From the NCBI GenBank assembly GCA_022822005.1, contig JAJECO010000080.1, positions 1 through 64,000 on the forward strand: 64,000 bases of DNA, in the 5' to 3' direction. Within the stretch, counting starts at the first letter, position 1, and every line of letters begins with the position of its first letter. A model generated the notes under the pieces. The model ran no database searches. It was given only the letters and a program-made list of their open reading frames with translations, and was not told where the DNA came from. Shown in pieces: positions 55,071 to 62,778 of the stretch. The stretch comes from Candidatus Poribacteria bacterium. GTDB lineage: Bacteria; Poribacteria; WGA-4E; PCPOR2b. The position numbers and the translations under genes were made by a program.

Positions 55071-56180
55071 ATGTCAACCTATCGTGCCGCAGTGATCGGT
55101 CTTGGAAGAATGGGCAGCACCTTTGACGATGAGATCACGCAGGGCGGTTCCCTTTTCCTGCCCTATTGCCATGGGCCCAGCTATCACGCTGCACCAAATG
55201 TCGAACTCGTTGCGGGGGCAGACCTCCACGAGGAACAGGCAGCCATCTTTGGGGAACGTTGGGGCTTGAGTGCCGACCACATCTATAGTGACTATCGGGA
55301 GATGTTAGCGAATGAGAATTTAGACCTCGTCAGCGTATGCACAACGGCACGTGTCCGCGCAGCTATCGTACAGGAGGTCGCGCGTGCGGGAGTCAAAGCC
55401 ATCTGGGCGGAAAAACCGATTGCGTTGACCTTGGAGGAAGCGGATGCAATGGTGAACGTCTGCCAAGAGAATGGTGTCGCGCTTGCAGTCAACTGTGCCC
55501 GTCGTTGGAATCCGTTCTTCAGTGAAGCACGTCGCCTCATTGACGCGGGCGAACTTGGTGAGCTTCTACAGGTAACGGTTTATGCCCAGTGCGGACTGTC
55601 CCATAACGGCAGCCATGCCATCGATATTTTGCGCTACATGGCTGGCGGCAATGTCGAATGGGTTTTCGGCGAGATGGAATCGGACGAAGCCGCCGCCGGT
55701 GAAACTGACCTGAGCGGCAACGGATACCTCGTTTTTGATAATGGAGTGCGCGCTTATCTTAGGAGTATGCCGTGTGGCGCTGCGTCTTGGGAGGTCGATG
55801 TGATTGGCACAGAGGGACGTATCCGTTCCTTGAATAACGCAGAGGAATTTGAACTTATCCTCACCGTACCCGGCGGTCGCCGAGGGCGTCCCAGACCGGC
55901 AAAGGTTCCATTTCCTTGGCCCGTGCGGATGCAGGGGATGGGACTGACAATCGTTGCGGACCTAATCAATGCTGCGGAAACGGGACAGCCCCCCAAATGT
56001 TCGGGCGACGACGGACGGGCGGCGTTAGAAGTCGCTGTCGGGTTGCGGGAATCGCACCGGCGTGGTGGAGCCAAGGTCAATCTTCCGTTGGCAGACCGTG
56101 GCTTGGGGATTCAATCCATAGAGATTGTCAACGATGATGTGCCAGCAAGGGTTCGACGGTTGCAACAGGAAGGTTCTTAG
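55071..56180 (+). CDS. Gfo/Idh/MocA family oxidoreductase
   Basis: 369 aa. TYRAAVIGLGRMGSTFDDEI at the start and EKPIAL near residue 115 for the catalytic Lys. NCARRWNPFFSEARRLIDAGE and GSHAIDILRYMAGG match the layout of the gene at 31803, its paralogue. The C-terminus ends in ARVRRLQQEGS. GGAGGACAAATC precedes the ATG. It begins a loose series with an enolase-superfamily enzyme (80 bp on). Confidence 0.9.
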   Translation: MSTYRAAVIGLGRMGSTFDDEITQGGSLFLPYCHGPSYHAAPNVELVAGADLHEEQAAIFGERWGLSADHIYSDYREMLANENLDLVSVCTTARVRAAIVQEVARAGVKAIWAEKPIALTLEEADAMVNVCQENGVALAVNCARRWNPFFSEARRLIDAGELGELLQVTVYAQCGLSHNGSHAIDILRYMAGGNVEWVFGEMESDEAAAGETDLSGNGYLVFDNGVRAYLRSMPCGAASWEVDVIGTEGRIRSLNNAEEFELILTVPGGRRGRPRPAKVPFPWPVRMQGMGLTIVADLINAAETGQPPKCSGDDGRAALEVAVGLRESHRRGGAKVNLPLADRGLGIQSIEIVNDDVPARVRRLQQEGS

Positions 56181-56259
56181 AGGTTCCAATACAACATAGA
56201 CTGGAGAATAATGTAGATTTCTGCCATAGGTCCAGAACCACAAAAGGAGAGATGTTCAC

Positions 56260-57264
56260 ATGAAAATCATTCAGGTTGATCTTTACGAGGTGGAAATTCC
56301 TCCAATCCCACCGATTGCCAAGTACATGCCCAAGATCTACGACATAACGCTTTGTCGCGTTCAGACCGACGAAGGCATAGAAGGTTGGGGAGAGTACCAA
56401 GGCACACGATCTGCACAGGAGGGCACGGCACAGTCTTACATCGGGCAGGACGTTTTTGGATTAGATCCATTCGCTCAACCCGATGCGTTCACCTGTGCGT
56501 TATTGGACATCACCGGGCGAGCCTACGGTATCCCCGTCCACCGCTTTTTTGGTCCAAAGGTGCGCGCCGAGGTGCCGGTCTCCTACTGGTCCTGTCCCAT
56601 GGAACCGCACGAAACGGCTGCGGAGGCAGAGGTGGGGGCGGGTTTGGGATTCACGAACCACAAACTGAAGGCGCGTTCCTGGAACATCGTGGAAACGGTG
56701 CGCCTTATAAAGGAGGCGGCGGGTCCCGATTACACCGTCGGCGTGGATCCAAATACAGAATTCAAATACCTACATACTGCCACGCGCTTGGCAGAACAGC
56801 TTGAACCTTTCGGAACGGTTGCCAACTTTGAGGACCCGGTCCTCAAAAATAACTTGGATTGGTATCGCCTGTTACGCGAGAAAACCCATATCCCGCAAGC
56901 CTTGCATCTCGGACCACCGGCTGGGGTTCTCGCAGCGCTCAAAGCAGAGTGCATCGACTACGTGAACTTGGGCGGTTCTGGCCAAAGCCTACGAAAGTCC
57001 GCTGCGTTGGCTGAGGCCGCGGATGTGCCGTGCTGGGTACAGATGGGGGGACTCTGTTTGAGTATCTTAGCTGCTTATTCCGTCCATGTACAATGTACGC
57101 TTCCCAATGCGACCCTGCCGTGTGACGAATTGCCCCACATGCGCATCGCCGATGTTGCAAAAGAGGGTCTAACAATCGAAGCGGGTCACTTTCTGGTGCC
57201 GGACGGTCCGGGGCTTGGTATCACAGTGGACATGGATGTAATTGAAAAATACCGTGTAGCCTGA
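56260..57264 (+). CDS. Enolase-superfamily protein (mandelate racemase/muconate lactonizing type) with incomplete metal site
   Basis: 334 aa. Capping domain then a modified TIM barrel. Lys residues of the K-x-K motif in NHKLKARS (K135, K137), first metal ligand D163 in VGVDPN and second E191 in NFEDPV are present. The third, usually Asp or Glu in an IPIALDES-like strand, aligns with His216 in IPQALHLGPP. The C-terminal acid/base is not evident. Abstraction of a proton alpha to a carboxylate is expected of the family but may be changed here. AAAGGAGAG precedes the ATG. Confidence 0.85.
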   Translation: MKIIQVDLYEVEIPPIPPIAKYMPKIYDITLCRVQTDEGIEGWGEYQGTRSAQEGTAQSYIGQDVFGLDPFAQPDAFTCALLDITGRAYGIPVHRFFGPKVRAEVPVSYWSCPMEPHETAAEAEVGAGLGFTNHKLKARSWNIVETVRLIKEAAGPDYTVGVDPNTEFKYLHTATRLAEQLEPFGTVANFEDPVLKNNLDWYRLLREKTHIPQALHLGPPAGVLAALKAECIDYVNLGGSGQSLRKSAALAEAADVPCWVQMGGLCLSILAAYSVHVQCTLPNATLPCDELPHMRIADVAKEGLTIEAGHFLVPDGPGLGITVDMDVIEKYRVA

Positions 57265-57326
57265 AGCGATGGAAAAGGAATGCAAGGCAGCTACGACATA
57301 AATGGAACTTACGTAGCTAACTGTAG

Positions 57327-57345
57327 GCGGGGCATCTTGCCCCGC
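57327..57345. repeat. Hairpin GCGGGGC-ATCTT-GCCCCGC
   Basis: A 7-bp stem with loop ATCTT, headed by TGTAG and preceded by AACTTACGTAGC. Same loop and layout as 49735-49755 with a different, still fully paired stem. Confidence 0.6.
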
Positions 57346-57490
57346 GCTGAAATGCGTAACTTTCAAAAAAATAATAAAAAATTCTTCTTAGTGTCTTGAC
57401 GACTTTGCGTTAAAATTCTCCTGATAATCCTTTAATCCAGAAAATCCTGATTCTGACATTAATACAGCTATCCGAGAGAGATTGCACTGA

Positions 57491-58249
57491 ATGTCGCTGA
57501 TTGACTTGGAAATCTCCAATCGAGTCGCCACGTTAACCCTGCGTCGTCCCGAAGCGCTTAACGCCATCAATCAAGCTTTATTGCGCGATTTTGAGGACGC
57601 ACTGTGTCAGGTGCAGGAAGCTTCAGAAGTGGTGGTGCTCGTGACCCAAGGCAGCGGACAGGCGTATTCCGCGGGCAGTGACTTGAAAGAGTTAGCCGGA
57701 TGTTCGCCTCAAGAGGCGGCTGAATTTGAGTATACGCATGGACAGGTTTTCGCGCAACTGGAGGAGCTTCCGCAGATTACCGTTGCCGCATGGCGGGGAT
57801 ATGTTCTGGGCGGCGGACTCTTCTTGGGCGTCTATCACGATTTCCGCGTAGCTGCACAGGGTGCTAATATTGGACTGCCAGAAGTAGCTCACGGCTGGAC
57901 GCCGCCGTGGGGTGTATCGCGCTTAGTAGAATTGGTTGGGGTTCAAGCTGCGCGAAAACTGATGTTGTGCGGTGGGCAATTTGATGGCGTATCAGCACAG
58001 CAATTCGGCTTGGTCGACGAAGTGTGGTCTGATAAGGACTTTGATGCCCAATCGGCGGATTGGATTAATGAACTTGCCTCGCGCCCAAAAGCCGCACTAA
58101 CTGAAACCAAAACGTTGCTGCGTGAAATGCGGGTACTGGATCACGAACACTGGGAGCGACGGACAGTTGCGGCGTTTGAGAGGTGCTATAAAACGGAGGA
58201 AGCACAAAGTGCAGTGAATCAGTTTATGCAACGGAGACGCAGCGATTAA
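57491..58249 (+). CDS. Enoyl-CoA hydratase/isomerase (crotonase) family protein
   Basis: 252 aa. The oxyanion-hole segments are AYSAGSDLKEL and GYVLGGGLFLGVYHDFRVAA, and IGLPEVAHGWTPPWGVSRL is the second helix with its Glu. In crotonase the Gly-Gly-Gly-Cys-Glu run carries one catalytic Glu; here that place is Phe, so simple hydration is doubtful and isomerase or C-C cleavage chemistry is possible. Next to an acyl-CoA ligase gene 26 bp downstream, which would supply its CoA substrate. Confidence 0.88.
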   Translation: MSLIDLEISNRVATLTLRRPEALNAINQALLRDFEDALCQVQEASEVVVLVTQGSGQAYSAGSDLKELAGCSPQEAAEFEYTHGQVFAQLEELPQITVAAWRGYVLGGGLFLGVYHDFRVAAQGANIGLPEVAHGWTPPWGVSRLVELVGVQAARKLMLCGGQFDGVSAQQFGLVDEVWSDKDFDAQSADWINELASRPKAALTETKTLLREMRVLDHEHWERRTVAAFERCYKTEEAQSAVNQFMQRRRSD

Positions 58250-58275
58250 TTTCGCAGAGATGAGGGGAAACATAA

Positions 58276-59838
58276 GTGGACATCGCTGGTAATCGCACAA
58301 TATCATCTATCTTTAGCCAATTCGCAGCATACCATCCCGACAAGACCTATCTGATTTTTGAGGATTTGGAAGGGCACTGTCAACAGTGGAGCTTTGCCCA
58401 GTTTGAAGCACTGGTGAATCAGACTGCTAAGTGGTTGCTGGAGATCGGGATCAAACGCGGGGAATCGTTCACCTTTCATGCGCCCAACTCGCCGGTCTTC
58501 GTGGCACTTGCTATCGCTGCAAGTCGCATTGGAGCGGTCATGGTGCCGGCCGACCACCGCGCTACGGTTGATGAGCTTGTCTACATTTTGGGACACTCGG
58601 AGTCTCGACTTGTTATCACAGAGTTTGATCAGTTGACAGTTGCACAGGCGGCAGCATCAGCGACCGCTTGTGTGCAGGAGGTTGTGGTGTCGCGATGTGA
58701 GCATCCGACGGGACATCCGATATTTGAGCGTGAAGTTGCACGTCAGGATGCCTCGCCACCCAATGTAGAGATTTCGGCGGATGATGTCGTACACATGATA
58801 TATACCTCCGGTACAACCAGCAACCCCAAAGGTGTACTGATGACCAATAGGGCGTTGATCTACGGGGCGGAAGTCTTCGTGCGCGGCAGCGGTCTAAGGA
58901 ACGAAGATCGGCACCTTATCACGTTGCCTGTTTTTCATGCCGCTGCACACTGCCACGCCTTTTGGCCCTCTCTGGTTTGTGGTGCCAGCATTGTTGTGTC
59001 CCCGCGATTTAGTCCCTCCCGATTCTTTGGGTTAGCTGTCCGACACCAATGCACGATGGCAGCGTTGTTCTCCGCGCCGCTGCGTATGTTGCTCGCCCAA
59101 CCTCCCAACGAAAGCTGGCGATCCAATCGTCTGAGAAACGTCACATTCGCCATTGCTCTAACCGATGAACAGTTTGCCGAGTGGGATACACGATTTGGCG
59201 CCCCGCTCCAACACCTGTGGGGGATGACCGAAACGGTCGGGCTGCCGCTCATGAGTCCGCTCTACGGTCCGCGAAACCTACCCTCAATGGGAAAACCTGT
59301 CGTGGGCTACGACGTACGAATCCTCGATGACGCGGGCAACGAAACTTCTCCGGGAGAGATTGGACAGATTGCTATTGGCGCGGATCCCGGTCGCACAGTG
59401 ATGAAGGGGTATTTCAAAAATCCGAAGGCAACTAATGAGACCATGCGGGAGGGCTGGCTGTATACCGGTGACAATGCCTACTACGATGAGCAGGGATATT
59501 TCTATTTTGTTGATCGGGGCAAGGATATAATCAAGCGCGGCGGAGAGAATGTTGCCCCCAGCGAAATCGAGTCGGTAATTAAGGGGATCAGTGGGGTTTC
59601 CGACGTTGCGGTTGTCGGTATGCCAGACCCGATGTTCGACGAAGTGCCTCACGCATTCGTGATTCCACAGCCGGGCGTAAAACTGACCGAGGAGGGGATT
59701 ATAGAGGGGTGCGGCCAATCACTCACGCGGTTCAAAGTCCCTGTAGCAGTCACGTTTTGTGATGAATTTCCCAGAACCTCTGTGGGGAAGATCCAGAAAC
59801 ATCTGTTACGGGATCAGGCGTTGGAGTCAGATGAATGA
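58276..59838 (+). CDS. AMP-forming acyl-CoA synthetase (CaiC-like size)
   Basis: 520 aa from a GTG start with GAGGGGAAAC about 7 bases before it. AMP-binding P-loop YTSGTTSNPKG (one Gly of the usual TGTTGxPKG is Ser), the A5 motif LQHLWGMTETVG, A7 YTGDNAY, A8 FYFVDRGKDIIKRGGENVAPSEIE and the A10 Lys in SVGKIQKHLL. It activates a carboxylate as adenylate then CoA thioester. Length and the adjacent crotonase-fold gene resemble the caiC/caiD pair of carnitine metabolism, but no other cai gene is present. Confidence 0.92.
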   Translation: MDIAGNRTISSIFSQFAAYHPDKTYLIFEDLEGHCQQWSFAQFEALVNQTAKWLLEIGIKRGESFTFHAPNSPVFVALAIAASRIGAVMVPADHRATVDELVYILGHSESRLVITEFDQLTVAQAAASATACVQEVVVSRCEHPTGHPIFEREVARQDASPPNVEISADDVVHMIYTSGTTSNPKGVLMTNRALIYGAEVFVRGSGLRNEDRHLITLPVFHAAAHCHAFWPSLVCGASIVVSPRFSPSRFFGLAVRHQCTMAALFSAPLRMLLAQPPNESWRSNRLRNVTFAIALTDEQFAEWDTRFGAPLQHLWGMTETVGLPLMSPLYGPRNLPSMGKPVVGYDVRILDDAGNETSPGEIGQIAIGADPGRTVMKGYFKNPKATNETMREGWLYTGDNAYYDEQGYFYFVDRGKDIIKRGGENVAPSEIESVIKGISGVSDVAVVGMPDPMFDEVPHAFVIPQPGVKLTEEGIIEGCGQSLTRFKVPVAVTFCDEFPRTSVGKIQKHLLRDQALESDE

Positions 59839-59883
59839 CTGTTTTGATACAAAACTGCAAGGCTCAATTTGGAGAAAAGTCGA

Positions 59884-60096
59884 ATGAAGTGTCTGTACTG
59901 CCAATCGGAATTGAAACGCGGTAAAGCTACATTTACCGATAGCCGCAACGGTTATGTGATTGTACTACAGGACATTCCTGCCTGGGTTTGCACACAGTGC
60001 GGTGAGCCTTTGTTTGACCCCGGTGCTGTAGCCGGCATTCAGGATGTGCTCCGAGCGGTAGATGAGCGTGTCGAGAAATTGCGTGCCGTTGCCTAA
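59884..60096 (+). CDS. YgiT-type zinc-finger protein
   Basis: 70 aa from the ATG at 59884. Two Cys pairs, C3-x2-C6 and C36-x2-C39, make the MqsA/YgiT-type zinc-binding fold, followed by a helical end LFDPGAVAGIQDVLRAVDERVEK. In other genomes such proteins are often antitoxins next to a DUF4258 or MqsR toxin. Here the upstream gene is an acyl-CoA ligase and downstream is a converging flavoprotein, with no room for a toxin. Role unknown, possibly a DNA-binding regulator. Confidence 0.85.
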   Translation: MKCLYCQSELKRGKATFTDSRNGYVIVLQDIPAWVCTQCGEPLFDPGAVAGIQDVLRAVDERVEKLRAVA

Positions 60097-60186
60097 GTAA
60101 TGCTATTTCAATTCCCGGCTGTCGCGATCTGGAAGGTACACCCCCTACTATATGTGCTTTGTAGGCGGAATTCCAATTCCCGACTT

Positions 60187-61863
60187 TTATGTCTTACGGT
60201 TGACGTGGCGACCAACCTCTGTTGGGAAATACTTTATCAAACTCTCGGTGATATTTGGCGCAGCGGTGCCGAGACTACATGCACTCGTTGCCTGCATGGT
60301 TGCGCCGATGTCGCTGACCTCACTTCGCCATTTCGCCAAATCCCCCGGGCCTGCCTGTCCAGTGAGTCGTTCAGTGAGCCGTTGCGTGCCGATACGGCAC
60401 GGGAAACACTTACCACATGATTCTTCAGCGAAAAATTCCATTGCGTTACGTGCCATCTCGATTATATCCCGGCTGTCGTCGAAGGCGATAATCCCAGCAG
60501 CACCGAGCATAGCCCCCACCTTCCCAACACTCGGCTCATCAAGCGTTACGTTCAGATCTTCTCCCGCGAGGAAACCGCCGGATAAACCCGCCATTGTAAC
60601 CGCCTGAATCGAACGCCCTTCTCGGGGACCGCCTGCCCAGTCGTAAAGCAGCGTTGGCAACGGAAGTCCGAACGGTACCTCATAGTTACCCGGTCGCTGG
60701 ATGTCGCCGGAAAGACTGATCACCTTCGTACCAGCATGACCGTTCAGTCCAAGGTCGCGATACCATTCTGCTCCTCGACGCAGAATCTGAGGTGAAGCCG
60801 CAAGGGTTTCAACGTTGTTGACCACCGTTGGGAGATTATCGTAGCCGTGGGTTACTGGATACGGAGGCCGGTTGCGGGGGAACGGGTGTTTGCCTTCCAG
60901 ACTATTGAGAAGCGAACCCTCCTCACCGCAGATGTACGCACCAGCACCACGTCGCAGGTAAAGTTGGAAGCTGAAGTCGGCATTCAGAATCCCATCTCCA
61001 AGGAAGCCCGATTCCTCTGCTTCGATGATTGCCTGTTGTAATATGTTGAGGGTTTCGGGGTATTCATATCGGAGGTAGATGAAACCGCGCGTGGCTCCGG
61101 TAGCGTAAGCGGCGAGAACCATCGCCTCAATCACCGCATGGGGATCGTGATCGAGGATTGCCCGGTCTTTGAAGCAGCCGGGTTCCCCTTCGTCCGCGTT
61201 ACAGACAATCGTTTTTGGGTTGCCAGATGCTTCCGCTACCGCTTGCCACTTCAGTCCTGTTGGAAAGCCTGCTCCGCCACGCCCCGCCAGCTTGCTTTTT
61301 GTGATGATGTCGATCACTTCAGATGGGCGCATCTCCTGCACTGCGCGTGTTAGCCCCTCATAACCCCCTGTTCGGCGGTAACCGCCAATGCTCCCGCGAT
61401 CCGGTTCACGGATAGCGCTATAGACACATTCATCAATCCCACCCGGATTTGGCGGCGGCAAGGGCGATGTTTTCGCTTCCAGTCTGTCCGGATCCACCCC
61501 AATCAGCACCTGATCTCCCTTTAGGACCGGCACGAAATCGTCACACCGCCCAGCACACGGCATGGGTGTGGCTCCCTCTTCCTTGAGCGCAGCAAGAATC
61601 TCATTCCCGCCGACCAAGCAGCATACCGGTCCTGTACAGACCCGTGGTGCACGCTTCCCGGGGGCTTGACGGGAAAAATGATGGTAGAAGGTAACGGTGC
61701 CATAAAGATCTGCAAGCGGTATCCGAAGCCCCACGGCTATGTCCCTGAGAGCCTCCTCAGAGATAAAGCCGTCGCGGTCGTGGAAGGCGTGGAGCAGCGG
61801 GAGCAGCGGTGCTGGCTCGTCACGCCAGCACTCAATCAGCTCTCGGTTCGTTGGGGTTGACAT
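60187..61863 (-). CDS. Fused NuoE/NuoF-type NADH-binding flavoprotein
   Basis: 558 aa. Residues 1-115 are a thioredoxin-fold NuoE-like domain with four Cys for a [2Fe-2S] cluster (C76, C81, C103, C107). From about residue 185 comes NuoF: GRGGAGFPTGLKW binds NADH, NADEGEPGCFKDR and the FMN region GAYICGEEGSLLNSLEGK follow, and the [4Fe-4S] motif ESCGKCFPCRIGT with a later Cys ends it. The layout is that of FdsB or HoxF, the diaphorase part of NAD-dependent formate dehydrogenases and hydrogenases. No catalytic partner subunit is encoded nearby. It is 15 bp downstream of a TIM-barrel isomerase gene. Confidence 0.93.
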   Translation of the reverse strand: MSTPTNRELIECWRDEPAPLLPLLHAFHDRDGFISEEALRDIAVGLRIPLADLYGTVTFYHHFSRQAPGKRAPRVCTGPVCCLVGGNEILAALKEEGATPMPCAGRCDDFVPVLKGDQVLIGVDPDRLEAKTSPLPPPNPGGIDECVYSAIREPDRGSIGGYRRTGGYEGLTRAVQEMRPSEVIDIITKSKLAGRGGAGFPTGLKWQAVAEASGNPKTIVCNADEGEPGCFKDRAILDHDPHAVIEAMVLAAYATGATRGFIYLRYEYPETLNILQQAIIEAEESGFLGDGILNADFSFQLYLRRGAGAYICGEEGSLLNSLEGKHPFPRNRPPYPVTHGYDNLPTVVNNVETLAASPQILRRGAEWYRDLGLNGHAGTKVISLSGDIQRPGNYEVPFGLPLPTLLYDWAGGPREGRSIQAVTMAGLSGGFLAGEDLNVTLDEPSVGKVGAMLGAAGIIAFDDSRDIIEMARNAMEFFAEESCGKCFPCRIGTQRLTERLTGQAGPGDLAKWRSEVSDIGATMQATSACSLGTAAPNITESLIKYFPTEVGRHVNRKT

Positions 61864-61878
61864 CGATAAGCGTCTCCG

Positions 61879-62673
61879 TTAATAGCCTGCCAACAGTGTG
61901 CGTAGTTGGTTAGCGGCTTTACGCACCTGATCAATTCGATCCGGATGTTCACCTTCGTAGACAATGGATATGCAGCCGTTGTAATTGACGCTTTTCAGAA
62001 TGCCTGCGATTCGCTCGTAATCCAGCCACTCCTCCGTGCCGCTTTCGTTTTTGTAAAATTTCGTGCGGACGTATAAGGCATACGGTACAGTCTGTTCCAT
62101 GAACCCATAGAAGTCAATATCTGGATCTGTTTCGCCTTTTGGACCCGATCCGGGAGAGCCAACCCACTGACCTGTATCCATGACAAAGCCGAAATTGTCT
62201 CGATTCGTCTCGCTTCGGATCCGTAGCATATCGTCGCCGGTAGATGGGTGGTTTTGCAATCCCACAGCGATCCCTTTCGCGGCAGCATAATCGGCAGCAT
62301 CCTGATAACCCTTAATCATCGCGGGCCAGGGATCATCGCCGTCACCATTCTTTTCCGGTATTACCGCGCAGAAAGCCCGGATAATCGGTGAACCCAAAAA
62401 CGCAGCGAGGTCAATCGCATCCCTACAGTTTTGCGCGTGTTCTTCTCGTTCGGCAGCATTCCCAACGAACAGACCACTCACACCAATATAGCCGATGGGC
62501 ATACCGTATCTAAGACATTGAAGCTTGATATTGCCGAGATATTCTGGATCCGTCGAAGTGAACGCCCGATAATGGAAGTCAACGACATCCATTCTTAAAT
62601 CGTGTGCAACCTCGATAAAGGACTCGACGTCCGTGTTTTGTAAACTCAGGAAATTACAGCCGATCTTAATCAT
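61879..62673 (-). CDS. Sugar phosphate isomerase/epimerase-like TIM barrel
   Basis: 264 aa barrel of the xylose-isomerase-like group. Metal-site residues fall in VGLQNHPSTGDD, FGFVMDTGQWVGSPG and ISIVYEGEHPD (Asp, His, Glu). KIGCNFLSLQNTDVESFIEVAHDL is the first strand-helix. It presumably interconverts a sugar or cyclitol; the substrate is not apparent. GAAAGGAAAC is before the ATG at 62673. Shares a transcript with the NuoE/F fusion 15 bp further on. Confidence 0.87.
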   Translation of the reverse strand: MIKIGCNFLSLQNTDVESFIEVAHDLRMDVVDFHYRAFTSTDPEYLGNIKLQCLRYGMPIGYIGVSGLFVGNAAEREEHAQNCRDAIDLAAFLGSPIIRAFCAVIPEKNGDGDDPWPAMIKGYQDAADYAAAKGIAVGLQNHPSTGDDMLRIRSETNRDNFGFVMDTGQWVGSPGSGPKGETDPDIDFYGFMEQTVPYALYVRTKFYKNESGTEEWLDYERIAGILKSVNYNGCISIVYEGEHPDRIDQVRKAANQLRTLLAGY

Positions 62674-62778
62674 GTTGCTTGTTTCCTTTCATACCGATGG
62701 CCACTAATAGAGCCAACTGAATTATTAAGGTTTCAAATCGAATACTTATGCTACTACACATGCGAGGGGAAGTCAATA

